Assembly (NCBI GenBank): GCA_963204965.1
Contig: CAUJKA010000347.1
Span: 1-62,204, forward strand
From: Planctomycetota bacterium
GTDB taxonomy: Bacteria; Planctomycetota; Planctomycetia; Pirellulales; Pirellulaceae
Direction of reading: 5' to 3'
DNA: 62,204 nt
The notes beneath the pieces are model-generated. The model did not search any database, had not been told where the DNA came from, and saw nothing but the letters and a program-made list of their open reading frames with translations. A program made the translations under genes and the position numbers. Below are positions 17,888 through 27,802 of the stretch, in pieces (the first letter of the stretch is position 1; every line of letters begins with the position of its first letter).

Positions 17888-19987
17888 ATGACCAACATTG
17901 ATCAGTACCAACCATGCGTTTGCGGGAGCGGCAAGAAGTTCAAGTTCTGCAAATGCGGAGCCACCGATCACGTCGCTGATTTGGATAAGATTCTTCGTCT
18001 GATGGACGGCGAACAAGACTTAGCAGCTCTAGATCGCATCAATTCTACACTGAGCAAGATTCCCAACGCATCGTGGCTCTTAGCGCTGAAAGCCGAATTG
18101 AATTTGGCCATGCAAGAGTTTCCGACCTTTGTCGAAACGGCCAACCGATTTCTTAAGCTCAAGCCCGACAATCCGCTAGCGCTGATCTTTCGTTCGATTG
18201 CAACGGCGATTCAAGAAGAGCCGCTGGAGATGCAAGCTCGCTACTTGCTCGACGGAATGGCAGAGAGCCGTGAGTCCTTGTCGTCCCACGCATTGTTCGC
18301 CGTACACTCGTTGGTGTCTCGCCTTCGCGACTCCGAGTCGATTGGTCTGATTGGAATGTGGGGCGAAATGCACGAAAAGGCCACTGCTCAGAATCCTTCT
18401 TACTCGATTCTTCGCGACCCTTCGCTTCATCTAGCTTGCAAGTCCCCCAATCGCATTGTAGACGATTCGCCTAACGCTCCGTGGGCTGAACGTTTGCAGG
18501 AAGTTACCGTTCTCAGCTCTGCGTTCCGCTTCGAGCAGTCCGAGAAGAAGCTGCAGTCCATTCTCCGCGACTATCCCTCGCAGCCTGGACCACTATCTCA
18601 CTTGCTTCGCTCGCAAGTTACGCTTTTGGAACGATGGCCCGCAGTTGCGACAGCTAAGAAGCTCGCCGAGCACAAGGATGTCTCGCCTGAGGATCGCGCT
18701 TACTTCCGTGTGTTAGCTTGGGAGTTCGAGCAGAAGCCTTTGAATTTGAACTCGGTCGTGCAGTTTGGCGAGATCGATTCGGATGAAACACTAATCGATG
18801 CACTCTCCAAGCTCGACGAACTTCGCTTGGATGAAGTCGACGAATCACGAGCATTCATGGGTGCGATGATCGGCGACGAAGTTCCCGCCAAACGCGTCTA
18901 CCAAGCATTTCAGACCACGCAGTCGTCCTCGGGGCCAATCAAAGCGTTCGTCGGGATCGTCGGCGTTTATGGAAAGCAAACTGACAAGCCAGCTCGCGTC
19001 CTATTCATGGCTCCCGACTTTCCACCCAATCGCCCAGTCATCGAGAAAATCACTGGTCTGCTGAACATTACCAAGCCGATCAGCGATGCGCCTCCGTACG
19101 AACAGAATTACATCGACTTCCTCAACCGCAATCGCTTTGTTGAAAATGACCTAGCCCCTTGGGTTACGCTCGACGAACGTGGTCGGCAGTTGGTGGAAGA
19201 GTTTTTGAACCTTCCGCAGCAAGTCTTGGAGGGACAGACTCCTCTGGAAGCTGCAGCAGACGAACGCAAGCGAGCTAACCTCGTTGCCTTGCTTCTGCAC
19301 TTGGAAGGCAGTATGTCTTTGGTCGTACCAGCATCGGCAATCGAAGAGATCTATAAGCGGCTTGAATTGCAACAGCCCGCCAAGACTCCTGTACCTGCTG
19401 AAGACACGCAATTCTCCATGTCAACCTACATGGATCTTCTACGCCTCGACTATTCCGGTCTATCCGACGCGCTGATCGTTGCCATTACTCAACTGGCCGT
19501 TAGTAAGGGTGCATCGCGATTGATGTATGAAATGGCTCACGAGATCATTCGTCGTGGTGAAAATTCTAAAGGCGGCCTGCATGTCGCTAACTCCATCCTG
19601 CTTGAATTGGATCCTGACCTTAACAACAAGCTCACCTATGTTGAGAAGCTAGAGGAGCTCAGCGCGGCCGCGAAACGCCCTGTTGGTCGGCTTGTGCTGC
19701 TGAAGGTTGATCTGCTGAACACGCTGGGCAAGAATCAACAGGCTCAAGAGTTCATGCTACAAGCCGCAAAGAAATATGCTACAGATCCTGAACTTGCTGC
19801 GTTCTTCCAACAGTTCCAAGCAATGGCTCAGCAGCAACAAATGCGCGGCGGAGATGACTTGGGAATGAAGATGATGACTACGGCCGCGGACCGACAAGCT
19901 GCCAAAGAACAAAGCGGAATCATCCTTCCAGGACAAGCTCAGCCTTCCGGTCAAGGCGAAAGCAAGCTCTGGCTACCAGGGACTTAA
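17888..19987 (+). CDS. SEC-C motif protein with helical-repeat body
   Basis: A 699-residue protein. Residues 10-24 (CVCGSGKKFKFCKCG) form a SEC-C zinc-binding motif, the metal site also found at the C-terminus of SecA; here it is at the N-terminus. The remainder is almost entirely helical, with TPR-like stretches near 40-110 and again near 560-660, and ends in a Gln/Gly-rich tail. No enzymatic motif is visible. It is probably a protein-binding scaffold in the cytoplasm; the partner is unknown. It precedes ribD on the same strand by about 75 bp but is not obviously in the same pathway. Confidence 0.8.
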   Translation: MTNIDQYQPCVCGSGKKFKFCKCGATDHVADLDKILRLMDGEQDLAALDRINSTLSKIPNASWLLALKAELNLAMQEFPTFVETANRFLKLKPDNPLALIFRSIATAIQEEPLEMQARYLLDGMAESRESLSSHALFAVHSLVSRLRDSESIGLIGMWGEMHEKATAQNPSYSILRDPSLHLACKSPNRIVDDSPNAPWAERLQEVTVLSSAFRFEQSEKKLQSILRDYPSQPGPLSHLLRSQVTLLERWPAVATAKKLAEHKDVSPEDRAYFRVLAWEFEQKPLNLNSVVQFGEIDSDETLIDALSKLDELRLDEVDESRAFMGAMIGDEVPAKRVYQAFQTTQSSSGPIKAFVGIVGVYGKQTDKPARVLFMAPDFPPNRPVIEKITGLLNITKPISDAPPYEQNYIDFLNRNRFVENDLAPWVTLDERGRQLVEEFLNLPQQVLEGQTPLEAAADERKRANLVALLLHLEGSMSLVVPASAIEEIYKRLELQQPAKTPVPAEDTQFSMSTYMDLLRLDYSGLSDALIVAITQLAVSKGASRLMYEMAHEIIRRGENSKGGLHVANSILLELDPDLNNKLTYVEKLEELSAAAKRPVGRLVLLKVDLLNTLGKNQQAQEFMLQAAKKYATDPELAAFFQQFQAMAQQQQMRGGDDLGMKMMTTAADRQAAKEQSGIILPGQAQPSGQGESKLWLPGT

Positions 19988-20063
19988 TCTGGGAAATGAC
20001 TTGAGGAATTGATCTAAGGCATTTGGCTAACCACACGATCGCTACCGCCAAGGAATTGCATTG

Positions 20064-21227
20064 ATGCAGGGTGATTCGCATTGCCAGCCCGAAATGGAAT
20101 TCTCAACCGACGATCGTCGTTGGATGCAGCAGGCGATCATGATTGCCCATGGCGGGTTGGGTTCGGTTGAACCTAACCCGATGGTCGGTTGCGTGCTGGT
20201 CAAGGACGGCAATCAGATTGCTTACGGGTACCACGCGAACTTTGGTGGGCCTCACGCGGAACGTAACGCCATTCACTCGGCAGTTCAACAAGGCGCTACA
20301 GACGAACTGCGCGGTTGTACAGCCTATGTTACCTTGGAGCCCTGTTGCCATCATGGCAAGACACCGCCATGCACCGACGCACTACTTGAGGTCGGAGTGA
20401 AACGAGTCGTTGTGGCGATGACAGATCCCTTTCCTGCGGTAAGCGGCAAAGGCATCGAACAGCTCCGCAAGGCAGGCATGCGAGTCGATGTCGGTCTTGA
20501 ACGAGAGGCGGCCGAATCGCTGAACGCTGCCTATCTCAAACGCTTACGAACTCAGCGTCCATGGGTAATCGCCAAGTGGGCGATGAGCTTGGATGGGCGC
20601 ATTGCAACATCGACGGGACACAGCCAGTGGATCTCGGGCGCATCTAGCCGCGAGAAAGTCCACGAGCTTCGAAGTCGAGTTGATGCGATTCTTGTCGGCC
20701 GTGGAACTGCCGTTGCCGACGATCCCATGTTGACCGCTCGATTGCCTGAAAGCGCACCCCGTCGAACCGCGTTACGCGTTGTGGTTGATTCTCAAGCGTC
20801 GATTTCTACTGAGAGCAAGCTTGTACAAACCGCTTCTAAGTTTCCCACGCTGGTATGGGCAAGTAGCGAAGCGGATGAATCGGCGATTCGCAACTTGCGT
20901 AGCTTCGGCTGTCGAGTCGAGCTGAGTGAATATCCAGATCGAGCTTCGCGACTAGACGATCTACTCCAATTCTTAGTGCGTGAGTACTCAGCGACGAACG
21001 TATTAGTCGAAGGCGGCGGACAATTGCTTGGAAGCCTGTTTGACCTGCGGCAGATCGACGAGTGCGAGGTTTTTATCGCTCCCAAATTGATAGGTGGATC
21101 ATCAGCCGTTTCACCGATCAGCGGCCTTGGCATCGCTACCATTCCCGACGGTCCCACCTGCTACGACTCCGCATGGAGTCCCTGCGGTGACGACATACAC
21201 TTTTCCTGCCGGCTAAAGTGGGGATAG
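20064..21227 (+). CDS. ribD: Bifunctional riboflavin biosynthesis deaminase/reductase
   Basis: A 387-residue enzyme that deaminates and then reduces the pyrimidine intermediate made from GTP in riboflavin synthesis. The N-terminal cytidine-deaminase-like domain has HAE (64-66) and PCCHHGKTPPC (93-103), giving the zinc ligands. The reductase domain starts at AKWAMSLDGRIAT and includes DAILVGRGTAVADDP and a late NVLVEGGGQLLGSL. The ATG at 20064 follows AAGGA by 9 bases; a TTG lies directly before it. No other riboflavin gene and no FMN riboswitch was seen nearby. Confidence 0.96.
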   Translation: MQGDSHCQPEMEFSTDDRRWMQQAIMIAHGGLGSVEPNPMVGCVLVKDGNQIAYGYHANFGGPHAERNAIHSAVQQGATDELRGCTAYVTLEPCCHHGKTPPCTDALLEVGVKRVVVAMTDPFPAVSGKGIEQLRKAGMRVDVGLEREAAESLNAAYLKRLRTQRPWVIAKWAMSLDGRIATSTGHSQWISGASSREKVHELRSRVDAILVGRGTAVADDPMLTARLPESAPRRTALRVVVDSQASISTESKLVQTASKFPTLVWASSEADESAIRNLRSFGCRVELSEYPDRASRLDDLLQFLVREYSATNVLVEGGGQLLGSLFDLRQIDECEVFIAPKLIGGSSAVSPISGLGIATIPDGPTCYDSAWSPCGDDIHFSCRLKWG

Positions 21228-21335
21228 GCTATGTTCCTGCTTTAGTATGAAATGGTTGTTCGTTTGAACTCACGATGAAGTATCATTCTGCCGCGCGACG
21301 ATTTCAGATGCGGAACGACTCATTACTTTTGGCAG

Positions 21336-22550
21336 TCAACCATCCGTCAGTTCTGTTACGAAAGCCTCTAAACTTACCGTAGACTGCCTTAAAAAGTGTC
21401 GATCAGGAATGAACAATCGGGCACCGACACGAGTTGTGATCTCGATTCCGGCCACTGTGGTAAGTGCGCCGGCCATTTCTGAGTAGGCCATCAGCCCTCG
21501 CCCTGTTTCCTTGTAGCTGAAATACAAATGGGTAGCAGTAAGTGCAAACCCACTTGGACCCTCTGACCTCTGAATCGACTCGCAAATGGTAATGATGTTT
21601 GGCATGTCGTGCGCGGCGACATAACTAGATGCCTTATTAACTAATTCCGGGTTGAGTCCCTTGCTTGCAAGTTCTATCGGCCAACATGAAGCAAACAGAG
21701 AATCTACCAGACGCGAAACCTGCGCTGGCGACATGGGAAAATACTTGGGTAACGATCCAAAGTCGTAGATTCGATAGATACGATCTTCAAGTTTTGGCCC
21801 CGGCAATTGCCTTAGACCACCTCCTAGTTCCTTCCAGTCCTCGTCCGAAAATGTACTCAGAAGTCGTTGAAGGTGTTCGCGGTGCGTGCAGACAATATCC
21901 GCAACCACCGGATAAAAGTCGATCCAATGCGATTGCGGATCGCCAGCGCCCGATCCCGCGTAGTCTGCAATCGCTACAACACGCTGCCCAATTGATGGCC
22001 TGCCTGTCGACATGCGACGCAAAGGGTGTGACATGACTTTGATCACATTCCAATCACTTCCGGGTCGCTTCTTAAGGTTTGTAAAAACGGCTATGCGAGG
22101 CGGCAGAAGTGAAAGCACCATTCCAGGGTTCGCGCATCCTCCAATGAACTTGAATCGAATACGGCGCCAGTACAGATAAGCGCCCGCCGAAAACAAGATC
22201 GCTGGAAGTATGAACGCGAGATGTAGTATCGACAATAAGGCGAAGGCGACAATTGGCACGTGCCATATTGCGGCCCACACGGGAAAGGCCATGACATGCC
22301 GAAATCGACTCATCGGCAACATTCCGGGATTAGAGGCCGCACTGCTAGTGGCCTCACGAATGCGATTCAATTCTGTCAGCATCCGCGGATCGATGATGTC
22401 CGGATTAGCAGTCGGAGGTGTAGGCACTAGGATCGCCTGAACAGGGACGTCAATTCTCGCATCACAGTGCTTGCACTTAAAATGATGTCCCGTAGCGCTA
22501 TCCGGAACACGGTATTGCTTGCCGCAACGGCATGATAGTTGAATGGGCAT
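21336..22550 (-). CDS. Hypothetical membrane protein with N-terminal zinc ribbon
   Basis: A 404-residue protein of unknown function. The N-terminus (CRCGKQY, then CKHC near residue 26) is a four-cysteine zinc ribbon common in planctomycete proteins. Two adjacent hydrophobic segments follow near 92-135. The C-terminal 260 residues are probably soluble and contain no motif I recognise. It is convergent with ribD and followed by tyrS on the same strand, separated by 173 bp. Confidence 0.75.
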   Translation of the reverse strand: MPIQLSCRCGKQYRVPDSATGHHFKCKHCDARIDVPVQAILVPTPPTANPDIIDPRMLTELNRIREATSSAASNPGMLPMSRFRHVMAFPVWAAIWHVPIVAFALLSILHLAFILPAILFSAGAYLYWRRIRFKFIGGCANPGMVLSLLPPRIAVFTNLKKRPGSDWNVIKVMSHPLRRMSTGRPSIGQRVVAIADYAGSGAGDPQSHWIDFYPVVADIVCTHREHLQRLLSTFSDEDWKELGGGLRQLPGPKLEDRIYRIYDFGSLPKYFPMSPAQVSRLVDSLFASCWPIELASKGLNPELVNKASSYVAAHDMPNIITICESIQRSEGPSGFALTATHLYFSYKETGRGLMAYSEMAGALTTVAGIEITTRVGARLFIPDRHFLRQSTVSLEAFVTELTDG

Positions 22551-22723
22551 CGACCTTGGCTCCCAATCGCCAGGTAGCTAGGTTGATCGGAGTTCAATAC
22601 ACTGATCATTCGCGACCGAGGCGAGATAACTTGGCAACAATTTGGGATTCAATCAAACTGAAATAGTATTCTCTCGCCAAGGCTGAATTTCAATGTGGGG
22701 CAAGACGCGAATATTCTTACGTC

Positions 22724-24007
22724 TCAGCCTTCAACTCTCAGTACCGCATTGCGTCTCCTTCCAACGCGAAGTACCAGCGCAGACTCGCTGGCTAAGTCAG
22801 CCGGAGTCAGCAACATTTCAGCGGACTCGACGCGTCGATTGTTGACGTAGACTCCGCCTTGATCCATGCTGCGGCGAGCGTCACTCTTGCTCTTGCATAA
22901 CCCCACCCGAACCAATGCATCGATCAAAGGAAAACCTTGCTCAAGTTCCGCGCGGGTTATTGTTCCACTGGGAACGTCGTTGAAGATCTCAAGCAATTGA
23001 GCATCACGCAAGTCGGATATTTCGGCTCCGAACAGATACTCACTGGCTCGCAACGCGGACTGCAAGCCTTCGCTGCCATGGATGAATTCGGTGAGCCAAC
23101 TTGCTAGCCGCTTCTGAGCATTGCGAGCACCAGGCTCTTCGGCAAGCGACTTTTCCAATGAGCGATACTCGTCTTGATCGATCTCGGTCAGAAACCGCAA
23201 GCACAACAGGACATCAGCATCCGCCGTGTTGTACCAGTATTGGTAAAACGCGTAGGGACTAGTTCGAGTACCATCCAGCCAGATCGCGCCCTTTTCGGTC
23301 TTGCCCATCTTGCGACCATCGCTGGTCAATAGCAACGGACAGGTTAGCGCAAATAACTGTGTTCCGTGCATACGACGGGCGAGGTCGATACCAGCAGTGA
23401 TGTTACCCCACTGGTCGCTGCCACCGATCTGCAATGTGCACTTCTCTTTTTGGCTTAAATGAGCAAAGTCATAAGCTTGCAACAACATGTAACTGAATTC
23501 TGTATAGCTCAGTCCCGAATCTTCTCGCTCCAAACGACTCTTCACACTATCCTTGGCTAACATGACATTGACGGGAAAGTTCTTGCCCACATCGCGAAGG
23601 AAGTGAATGTAAGACCAGCCCTGCATCCAATCAAAGTTGTTCACCAACTTGGCTGCGTTCGGACCATCAAAGTCGAGGAATCGTTGCATCTGAGCGGCCA
23701 TACCGGCCACGTTTGCAGCTAACACGTCAGTATCCAGAAGCACTCGTTCTTCGCTCTTACCGCTGGGATCTCCAATCATGCCAGTCGCACCACCCACCAA
23801 GGCCAGCGGCTTGTGACCCGCGTGCTGAAAGCGTCGGAGCATCATCAGAGGCAACAAACTACCGCAATGGAGACTCGGAGCTGTAGGATCAAAGCCCGCG
23901 TAAACGACTCGCGATTGCGAAAGGTGTTCGCGCAAGTTGTTTTCGTCGGTGCACTGATGGATCAAGCCACGCCAGCGTAGTTCTTCGATAATGTTTGTTG
24001 GACTCAT
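22724..24007 (-). CDS. tyrS: Tyrosyl-tRNA synthetase
   Basis: A 427-residue class I synthetase that charges tRNA-Tyr. The nucleotide-binding signature is PSLHCGSLLPL (residues 44-54), a Ser-ended version of the HIGH motif. QIGGSDQWGNITAG is the tyrosine-site block and KMGKT the KMSKS-type loop. The C-terminal 70 residues form an S4 RNA-binding domain (GLCKSKSDARRSMDQGGVYV). The length is typical of the bacterial enzyme. It lies 11 bp downstream of ispD, so the two are likely cotranscribed. Confidence 0.97.
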   Translation of the reverse strand: MSPTNIIEELRWRGLIHQCTDENNLREHLSQSRVVYAGFDPTAPSLHCGSLLPLMMLRRFQHAGHKPLALVGGATGMIGDPSGKSEERVLLDTDVLAANVAGMAAQMQRFLDFDGPNAAKLVNNFDWMQGWSYIHFLRDVGKNFPVNVMLAKDSVKSRLEREDSGLSYTEFSYMLLQAYDFAHLSQKEKCTLQIGGSDQWGNITAGIDLARRMHGTQLFALTCPLLLTSDGRKMGKTEKGAIWLDGTRTSPYAFYQYWYNTADADVLLCLRFLTEIDQDEYRSLEKSLAEEPGARNAQKRLASWLTEFIHGSEGLQSALRASEYLFGAEISDLRDAQLLEIFNDVPSGTITRAELEQGFPLIDALVRVGLCKSKSDARRSMDQGGVYVNNRRVESAEMLLTPADLASESALVLRVGRRRNAVLRVEG

Positions 24008-24018
24008 CTATCTATCGT

Positions 24019-24732
24019 TCATGAAAAGGGGAACGGCTTGGCTTGGGGCAGGGCCTTCAATGCAAGCTCGGCAAATTTTAAATCGTTCTTAGTCGTGACT
24101 TTGATGTTCAGTGGACTGCCTTCGACTACCGTCACGGGGTGTCCACAATGCTCGACCAAGCTAGCCTCGTCGGTGGCTTGGCTGGGATTAGGATGCTTGG
24201 CGTAACACTGCTGCAACAACTTCAGATCGAAACACTGCGGCGTCTGAGCTAACCAAAGTCCATCACGCGGCACTGTCTCGACAATTCGCTTGTTGGCGTC
24301 AACTCGCTTTACCGTAGCAAAGCAGGGCAGGGCGAGTATTGCGGCTTTGGTCTTCCGCGTCGCCTCAAACACCGCCTCGACGGACTGCGATGGCAAACAG
24401 GGTCGAGCCGCATCGTGCACAGCAATGAAGCTCATCTTGGCATTCACCGCTTCCAGAGCGTTCCGCACACTGTCGGCTCGTTCAGCACCGCCAACTACAG
24501 TCTGGACGCCCAACATGGCCGCGTGCCCAGCGAACTTCTCATTGAACAGTTCACGGTCCTCGGCAGAGATCACCAAAATGATCTGGCCGACGTCCGAGCG
24601 TTTCGAAAATGTTTCCGCCGAGTGCATCCACAAGGGCTTGCCAGCCAGCGTCGTGAAGACCTTCTTTTGCAAGGGATCTCCGAACCGACTGCTCCGCCCC
24701 GCGGCTGCTAGAACGACTGCAAACTCACTCAC
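24019..24732 (-). CDS. ispD: 2-C-methyl-D-erythritol 4-phosphate cytidylyltransferase
   Basis: A 237-residue enzyme of the non-mevalonate isoprenoid pathway that joins CTP to methylerythritol phosphate. The N-terminal VVLAAAGRSSRFG is the nucleotide-binding loop, followed by QKKVFTTLAGKPLW; VGGAERADSVRNAL and VHDAARPC are further family signatures. TPQCF and the late NIKVTTKNDL complete the fold. The usual partner ispF is not adjacent; tyrS follows instead. Confidence 0.95.
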   Translation of the reverse strand: MSEFAVVLAAAGRSSRFGDPLQKKVFTTLAGKPLWMHSAETFSKRSDVGQIILVISAEDRELFNEKFAGHAAMLGVQTVVGGAERADSVRNALEAVNAKMSFIAVHDAARPCLPSQSVEAVFEATRKTKAAILALPCFATVKRVDANKRIVETVPRDGLWLAQTPQCFDLKLLQQCYAKHPNPSQATDEASLVEHCGHPVTVVEGSPLNIKVTTKNDLKFAELALKALPQAKPFPFS

Positions 24733-24900
24733 AGCTACCTCTCTAACCTACGCTTAATCGTTACGATCGGCATGATTGTTACTAGGTCCCGGCAAAGGTC
24801 AATTGGTGCCGGTCAGTTTCGGCTTCCGATTAAGCCGTAAGCTACGTTCTCAAGGACCCATTTCTAGGTTGAATTATTGACGAAATGCTGAGTGCGAGCC

Positions 24901-26535
24901 ATGTCAGAAGCCATTACCGAAGTCGAGACATTAGACAATCATGCCGCTTTGGCCAGCCGATTGATTCGATCCAAACCAGCTTTGCAGGGCTATTTCCGCT
25001 GGCTAAGTCGGCCGCAAATGCGAGGCGAACCCACTCAGCTTCCGTCAGCACCGGTCAAAGAAGCTCTGGATTCCCTGATCAATCCTCTGCGAGTCGACGT
25101 GGACCGGGCAACGCAGCGCGAGACGGAAACTGCCAGCCTTTGGTTGGGCTCGATCTGCGAATACATCGCCAGTCGCTTTCAAACACCAGGAAGTCAATCG
25201 TTGGTTCGCCTAGTCGCTGCCAGCCTTTTACCTCTGTATCGATCCTTAGCGACAGGTCGTTTACAAGAAGGGCTCGCGCAAACACGGCATCGACTGGGCG
25301 AGACGCTTGTGTTAATTGGCCTGAAGGAATCTCTGCAACTCAAGTCGCTGATCGACTCGAATGTCACACCGCAATTGTCACCGCATCGCATGCTTAGCGA
25401 ACTACTGAAGCTTGACCTGCTGAACATTCACTACCTGATATGTCATACTTTAGACGGCTACAATCAAGCTCGCGACCAGTTCAACGACGATGCTATGGAA
25501 CTGCTCATGAACTATCGCGCGGGAGAGAAGCTGCCAGTCAACTTGCAAGTCCCTGACTGGGCAGCACCACAGTTGCTTTGGGTACTCACCAACGAACTAA
25601 CCTCAACGCGAAGTGAATTGGTACTTCCACGCAGTTGGATCGATGTTCCCGTTCCGTGGAGCAAGATCTCGACTCATTGGCTGGATCTTGAGAGCCATCT
25701 TGTTTCGCTGAAACACGAAAGCGTGCCTGAGAGTACCAACCATTCTCTCAACGAATCCTCAAAGTCCGAACGAAATGAGTCGAGCGTTGAAGATCAAAAC
25801 TCTTCTGCGTTGGATAAAGCTGCGGCAATCGTCGAAGCCGGCCAAATGGGATTCGAGAGCTTGGAAACCATGGAAGTACTCGACCGTGTCATCGAGAAGG
25901 AACTCTTCAAGCAACCCGCGCGACCTGTCTCGGCCAAGCAACCGCAAGCTAACTCAGACCGACCCGCGGCAACGCATAAGAAAGAGCCGTTGGTTATTCC
26001 AAAAGTCTTGATCGGCGAAATCACCAATCACAACGATCCAGCGTTTGCGAACGTCGTACGACGACAAGTGGCCGTTTGCAAACAAGAGGATCGCTCGATT
26101 TGCCTTTCAATGATCTTGGTAACCGCCGAAGATCAGCGTGAAAGCCACTCACTATCAGCTCCGTCCGACAACGGCTTGAATCGATGGCAACAAAAGTTGG
26201 TCAACTGGATCTGCGATCATCCCGAACTCAAGCAACCTTCCGCGTTTATTACTCGCGATGGCCAATTGATTCTCGTGGTCATGGATGCCGAACGCAACGA
26301 GATGACTCGCATCCTTCGCCAAGGTTTGGTTGAAGTGCTGACAGGTCAGAAGAACGATGGTCACGGAGATTTGGCCAAGGTGAATATTCCAGCTAAGTTC
26401 CACGCTGGCATTTCATCGATCACTTCGCCCGGAGCAAGCTTTGAGTTTGAAGAGCTGATCGCATCCGCGCACCGCTGCTTTAACGCCGCTCAGCGACTAG
26501 GAAGCGCATCGATCAAGAGCATCGAAGTCTTCTAG
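24901..26535 (+). CDS. Hypothetical protein with degenerate GGDEF-like C-terminus
   Basis: A 544-residue protein starting at ATG 24901; a GTG three codons upstream is less likely. Residues 1-230 are helical and 250-340 are polar and linker-like. From about 385 onward the pattern is that of a nucleotide-cyclase fold: a conserved strand ICLSMILVTAE, later LILVVMDAERNEMTRILRQ, then AGISSITSPGASFEFEELI, then an alpha-helix ending AQRLGSASIKSIEVF, as in GGDEF domains. The GGDEF signature itself is absent, so a catalytic role is unlikely; binding or dimerisation is possible. Its stop overlaps the convergent hydrolase gene by 4 bp. Confidence 0.65.
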   Translation: MSEAITEVETLDNHAALASRLIRSKPALQGYFRWLSRPQMRGEPTQLPSAPVKEALDSLINPLRVDVDRATQRETETASLWLGSICEYIASRFQTPGSQSLVRLVAASLLPLYRSLATGRLQEGLAQTRHRLGETLVLIGLKESLQLKSLIDSNVTPQLSPHRMLSELLKLDLLNIHYLICHTLDGYNQARDQFNDDAMELLMNYRAGEKLPVNLQVPDWAAPQLLWVLTNELTSTRSELVLPRSWIDVPVPWSKISTHWLDLESHLVSLKHESVPESTNHSLNESSKSERNESSVEDQNSSALDKAAAIVEAGQMGFESLETMEVLDRVIEKELFKQPARPVSAKQPQANSDRPAATHKKEPLVIPKVLIGEITNHNDPAFANVVRRQVAVCKQEDRSICLSMILVTAEDQRESHSLSAPSDNGLNRWQQKLVNWICDHPELKQPSAFITRDGQLILVVMDAERNEMTRILRQGLVEVLTGQKNDGHGDLAKVNIPAKFHAGISSITSPGASFEFEELIASAHRCFNAAQRLGSASIKSIEVF

Positions 26536-27233
26536 CCTTGGAGGAAGGGATTAAATCGCTTCTCTTCGCCGATGGTTGTAGCTGGTCCATGACCACATAA
26601 GACGACGGTGTCTTCGGGCAGGACGAGCAGCTTTTCGCGAATGTTCTTGAGAAGCACTGGCATCGATCCGCCGGGTAGATCGGTTCGGCCGATGCTGCCT
26701 GCAAAAAGTGTATCACCGGCCAATAGGACCGGCGCCTTGACTAGCTCTGCCTCCTCGTCTTCGTGCAGCACAAATTCAGGGACATCAAAGAACAGCGTTA
26801 TGTGATCTGGTGCATGACCGGGCACCCAATTGACTTTTGCTTTTGCCGCGCCAATCGTAAACTCATCGCCCTCGCCCAATACGATCTCGGGTTCAGGAGC
26901 ATTCTGATACTCTTCCGCAGAAAGCCCATATAGTTTGGCTTGACGCTGAATCGTTCCGCGAAGGATCGGATCAGAGTGAGCAATGAGTGACGCGTCGATA
27001 TTGAATTCCGCCTTGATCTTTCTAAGACACTCACCGACACCACCGGCATGGTCGATGTGCGCATGCGTCAAAAGTATCTGGAGCGATTCGAACTCCAACT
27101 TCCTCAGTCTCTCCAGAAGAAGATCAACGTCTCCACCAGGGTCGACGATAACCGCACTTTTTTGTTCGGTCTCAAAAAAGATTCGAGCGTTTTGCGAAAA
27201 TGGCGTGACTGGAATGGTGTAGATATGGAGCAA
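26532..27233 (-). CDS. Metallo-beta-lactamase fold hydrolase, glyoxalase II-like
   Basis: A 233-residue single-domain protein. The metal site is THAHIDHAGG (His57, His59, Asp61, His62), with further ligands in VPGHAPDHITLF, LAGDTLFAGSIGRTD and a late CGHGPATTIGEEKRFNPFL. This layout matches the small YcbL/GloB-related hydrolases, which cleave thioesters such as lactoylglutathione. The substrate cannot be set from sequence. It is convergent with, and overlaps by 4 bp, the preceding plus-strand gene. Confidence 0.88.
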   Translation of the reverse strand: MLHIYTIPVTPFSQNARIFFETEQKSAVIVDPGGDVDLLLERLRKLEFESLQILLTHAHIDHAGGVGECLRKIKAEFNIDASLIAHSDPILRGTIQRQAKLYGLSAEEYQNAPEPEIVLGEGDEFTIGAAKAKVNWVPGHAPDHITLFFDVPEFVLHEDEEAELVKAPVLLAGDTLFAGSIGRTDLPGGSMPVLLKNIREKLLVLPEDTVVLCGHGPATTIGEEKRFNPFLQG

Positions 27234-27391
27234 CGTGGACCTCGGCGTTTTTCAGAAATCAATCGACGGAGACGTTATCAGATTGTCCACGGATAGCCCC
27301 AGTTGGCAATGCAATCTGCACTTCCATCCGTGTAGTCCCGGTAGTTATTGCCGCTACTTCGTTGATACAAAGAACTGAAAATTCACCAAGG

Positions 27392-27754
27392 CTACTTCTT
27401 TTTCGGTTCCGCGGGTCTGAGACGAGCTTCAGTGCCTGGGATATGCTCGAGCCCCCAAGTCAGCATTAACTCGACGATTTTGTGAAGCGACTTACCCTTG
27501 TCTGTAAGTCGATAAGCATCGCGATGGATCTCTTCCATGACAACATAGCGTTGGACCAGTTCAGCTTCGACAAGTTTTTCGAGTCGATCCGTCAGGATAT
27601 TGGTAGCGATCTTCTCCGGCGAACGGCTAAAGTCCTTGAAGTACTTCTTTCCGAGCAGCATATCGCGCACGATCAAGAGCGTCCATTTATCGCCGATCAA
27701 GTCCAGTGTGCAAGCCACGGGACAGGGAGATCGCTTGTGCTGAGTTCGTTTCAT
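27392..27754 (-). CDS. HxlR-family transcriptional regulator
   Basis: A 120-residue winged-helix protein. CPVACTLDLIGDKWTLLIVRD is the HxlR signature with its N-terminal cysteine, followed by the wing and a C-terminal dimerisation helix. The start at ATG 27754 puts MKRTQHKRS before the signature; a TTG upstream is in frame. HxlR proteins often respond to reactive electrophiles or aldehydes through the conserved cysteine. It is transcribed away from the Fe-S/SCP2 fusion gene, with two matching palindromes in between, so it most likely controls that gene and itself. Confidence 0.9.
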   Translation of the reverse strand: MKRTQHKRSPCPVACTLDLIGDKWTLLIVRDMLLGKKYFKDFSRSPEKIATNILTDRLEKLVEAELVQRYVVMEEIHRDAYRLTDKGKSLHKIVELMLTWGLEHIPGTEARLRPAEPKKK

Positions 27755-27802
27755 GGCATTAGCCAACAGGAGTGCTTTTTCGACTGATTCTGTAGATCAC
27801 TA

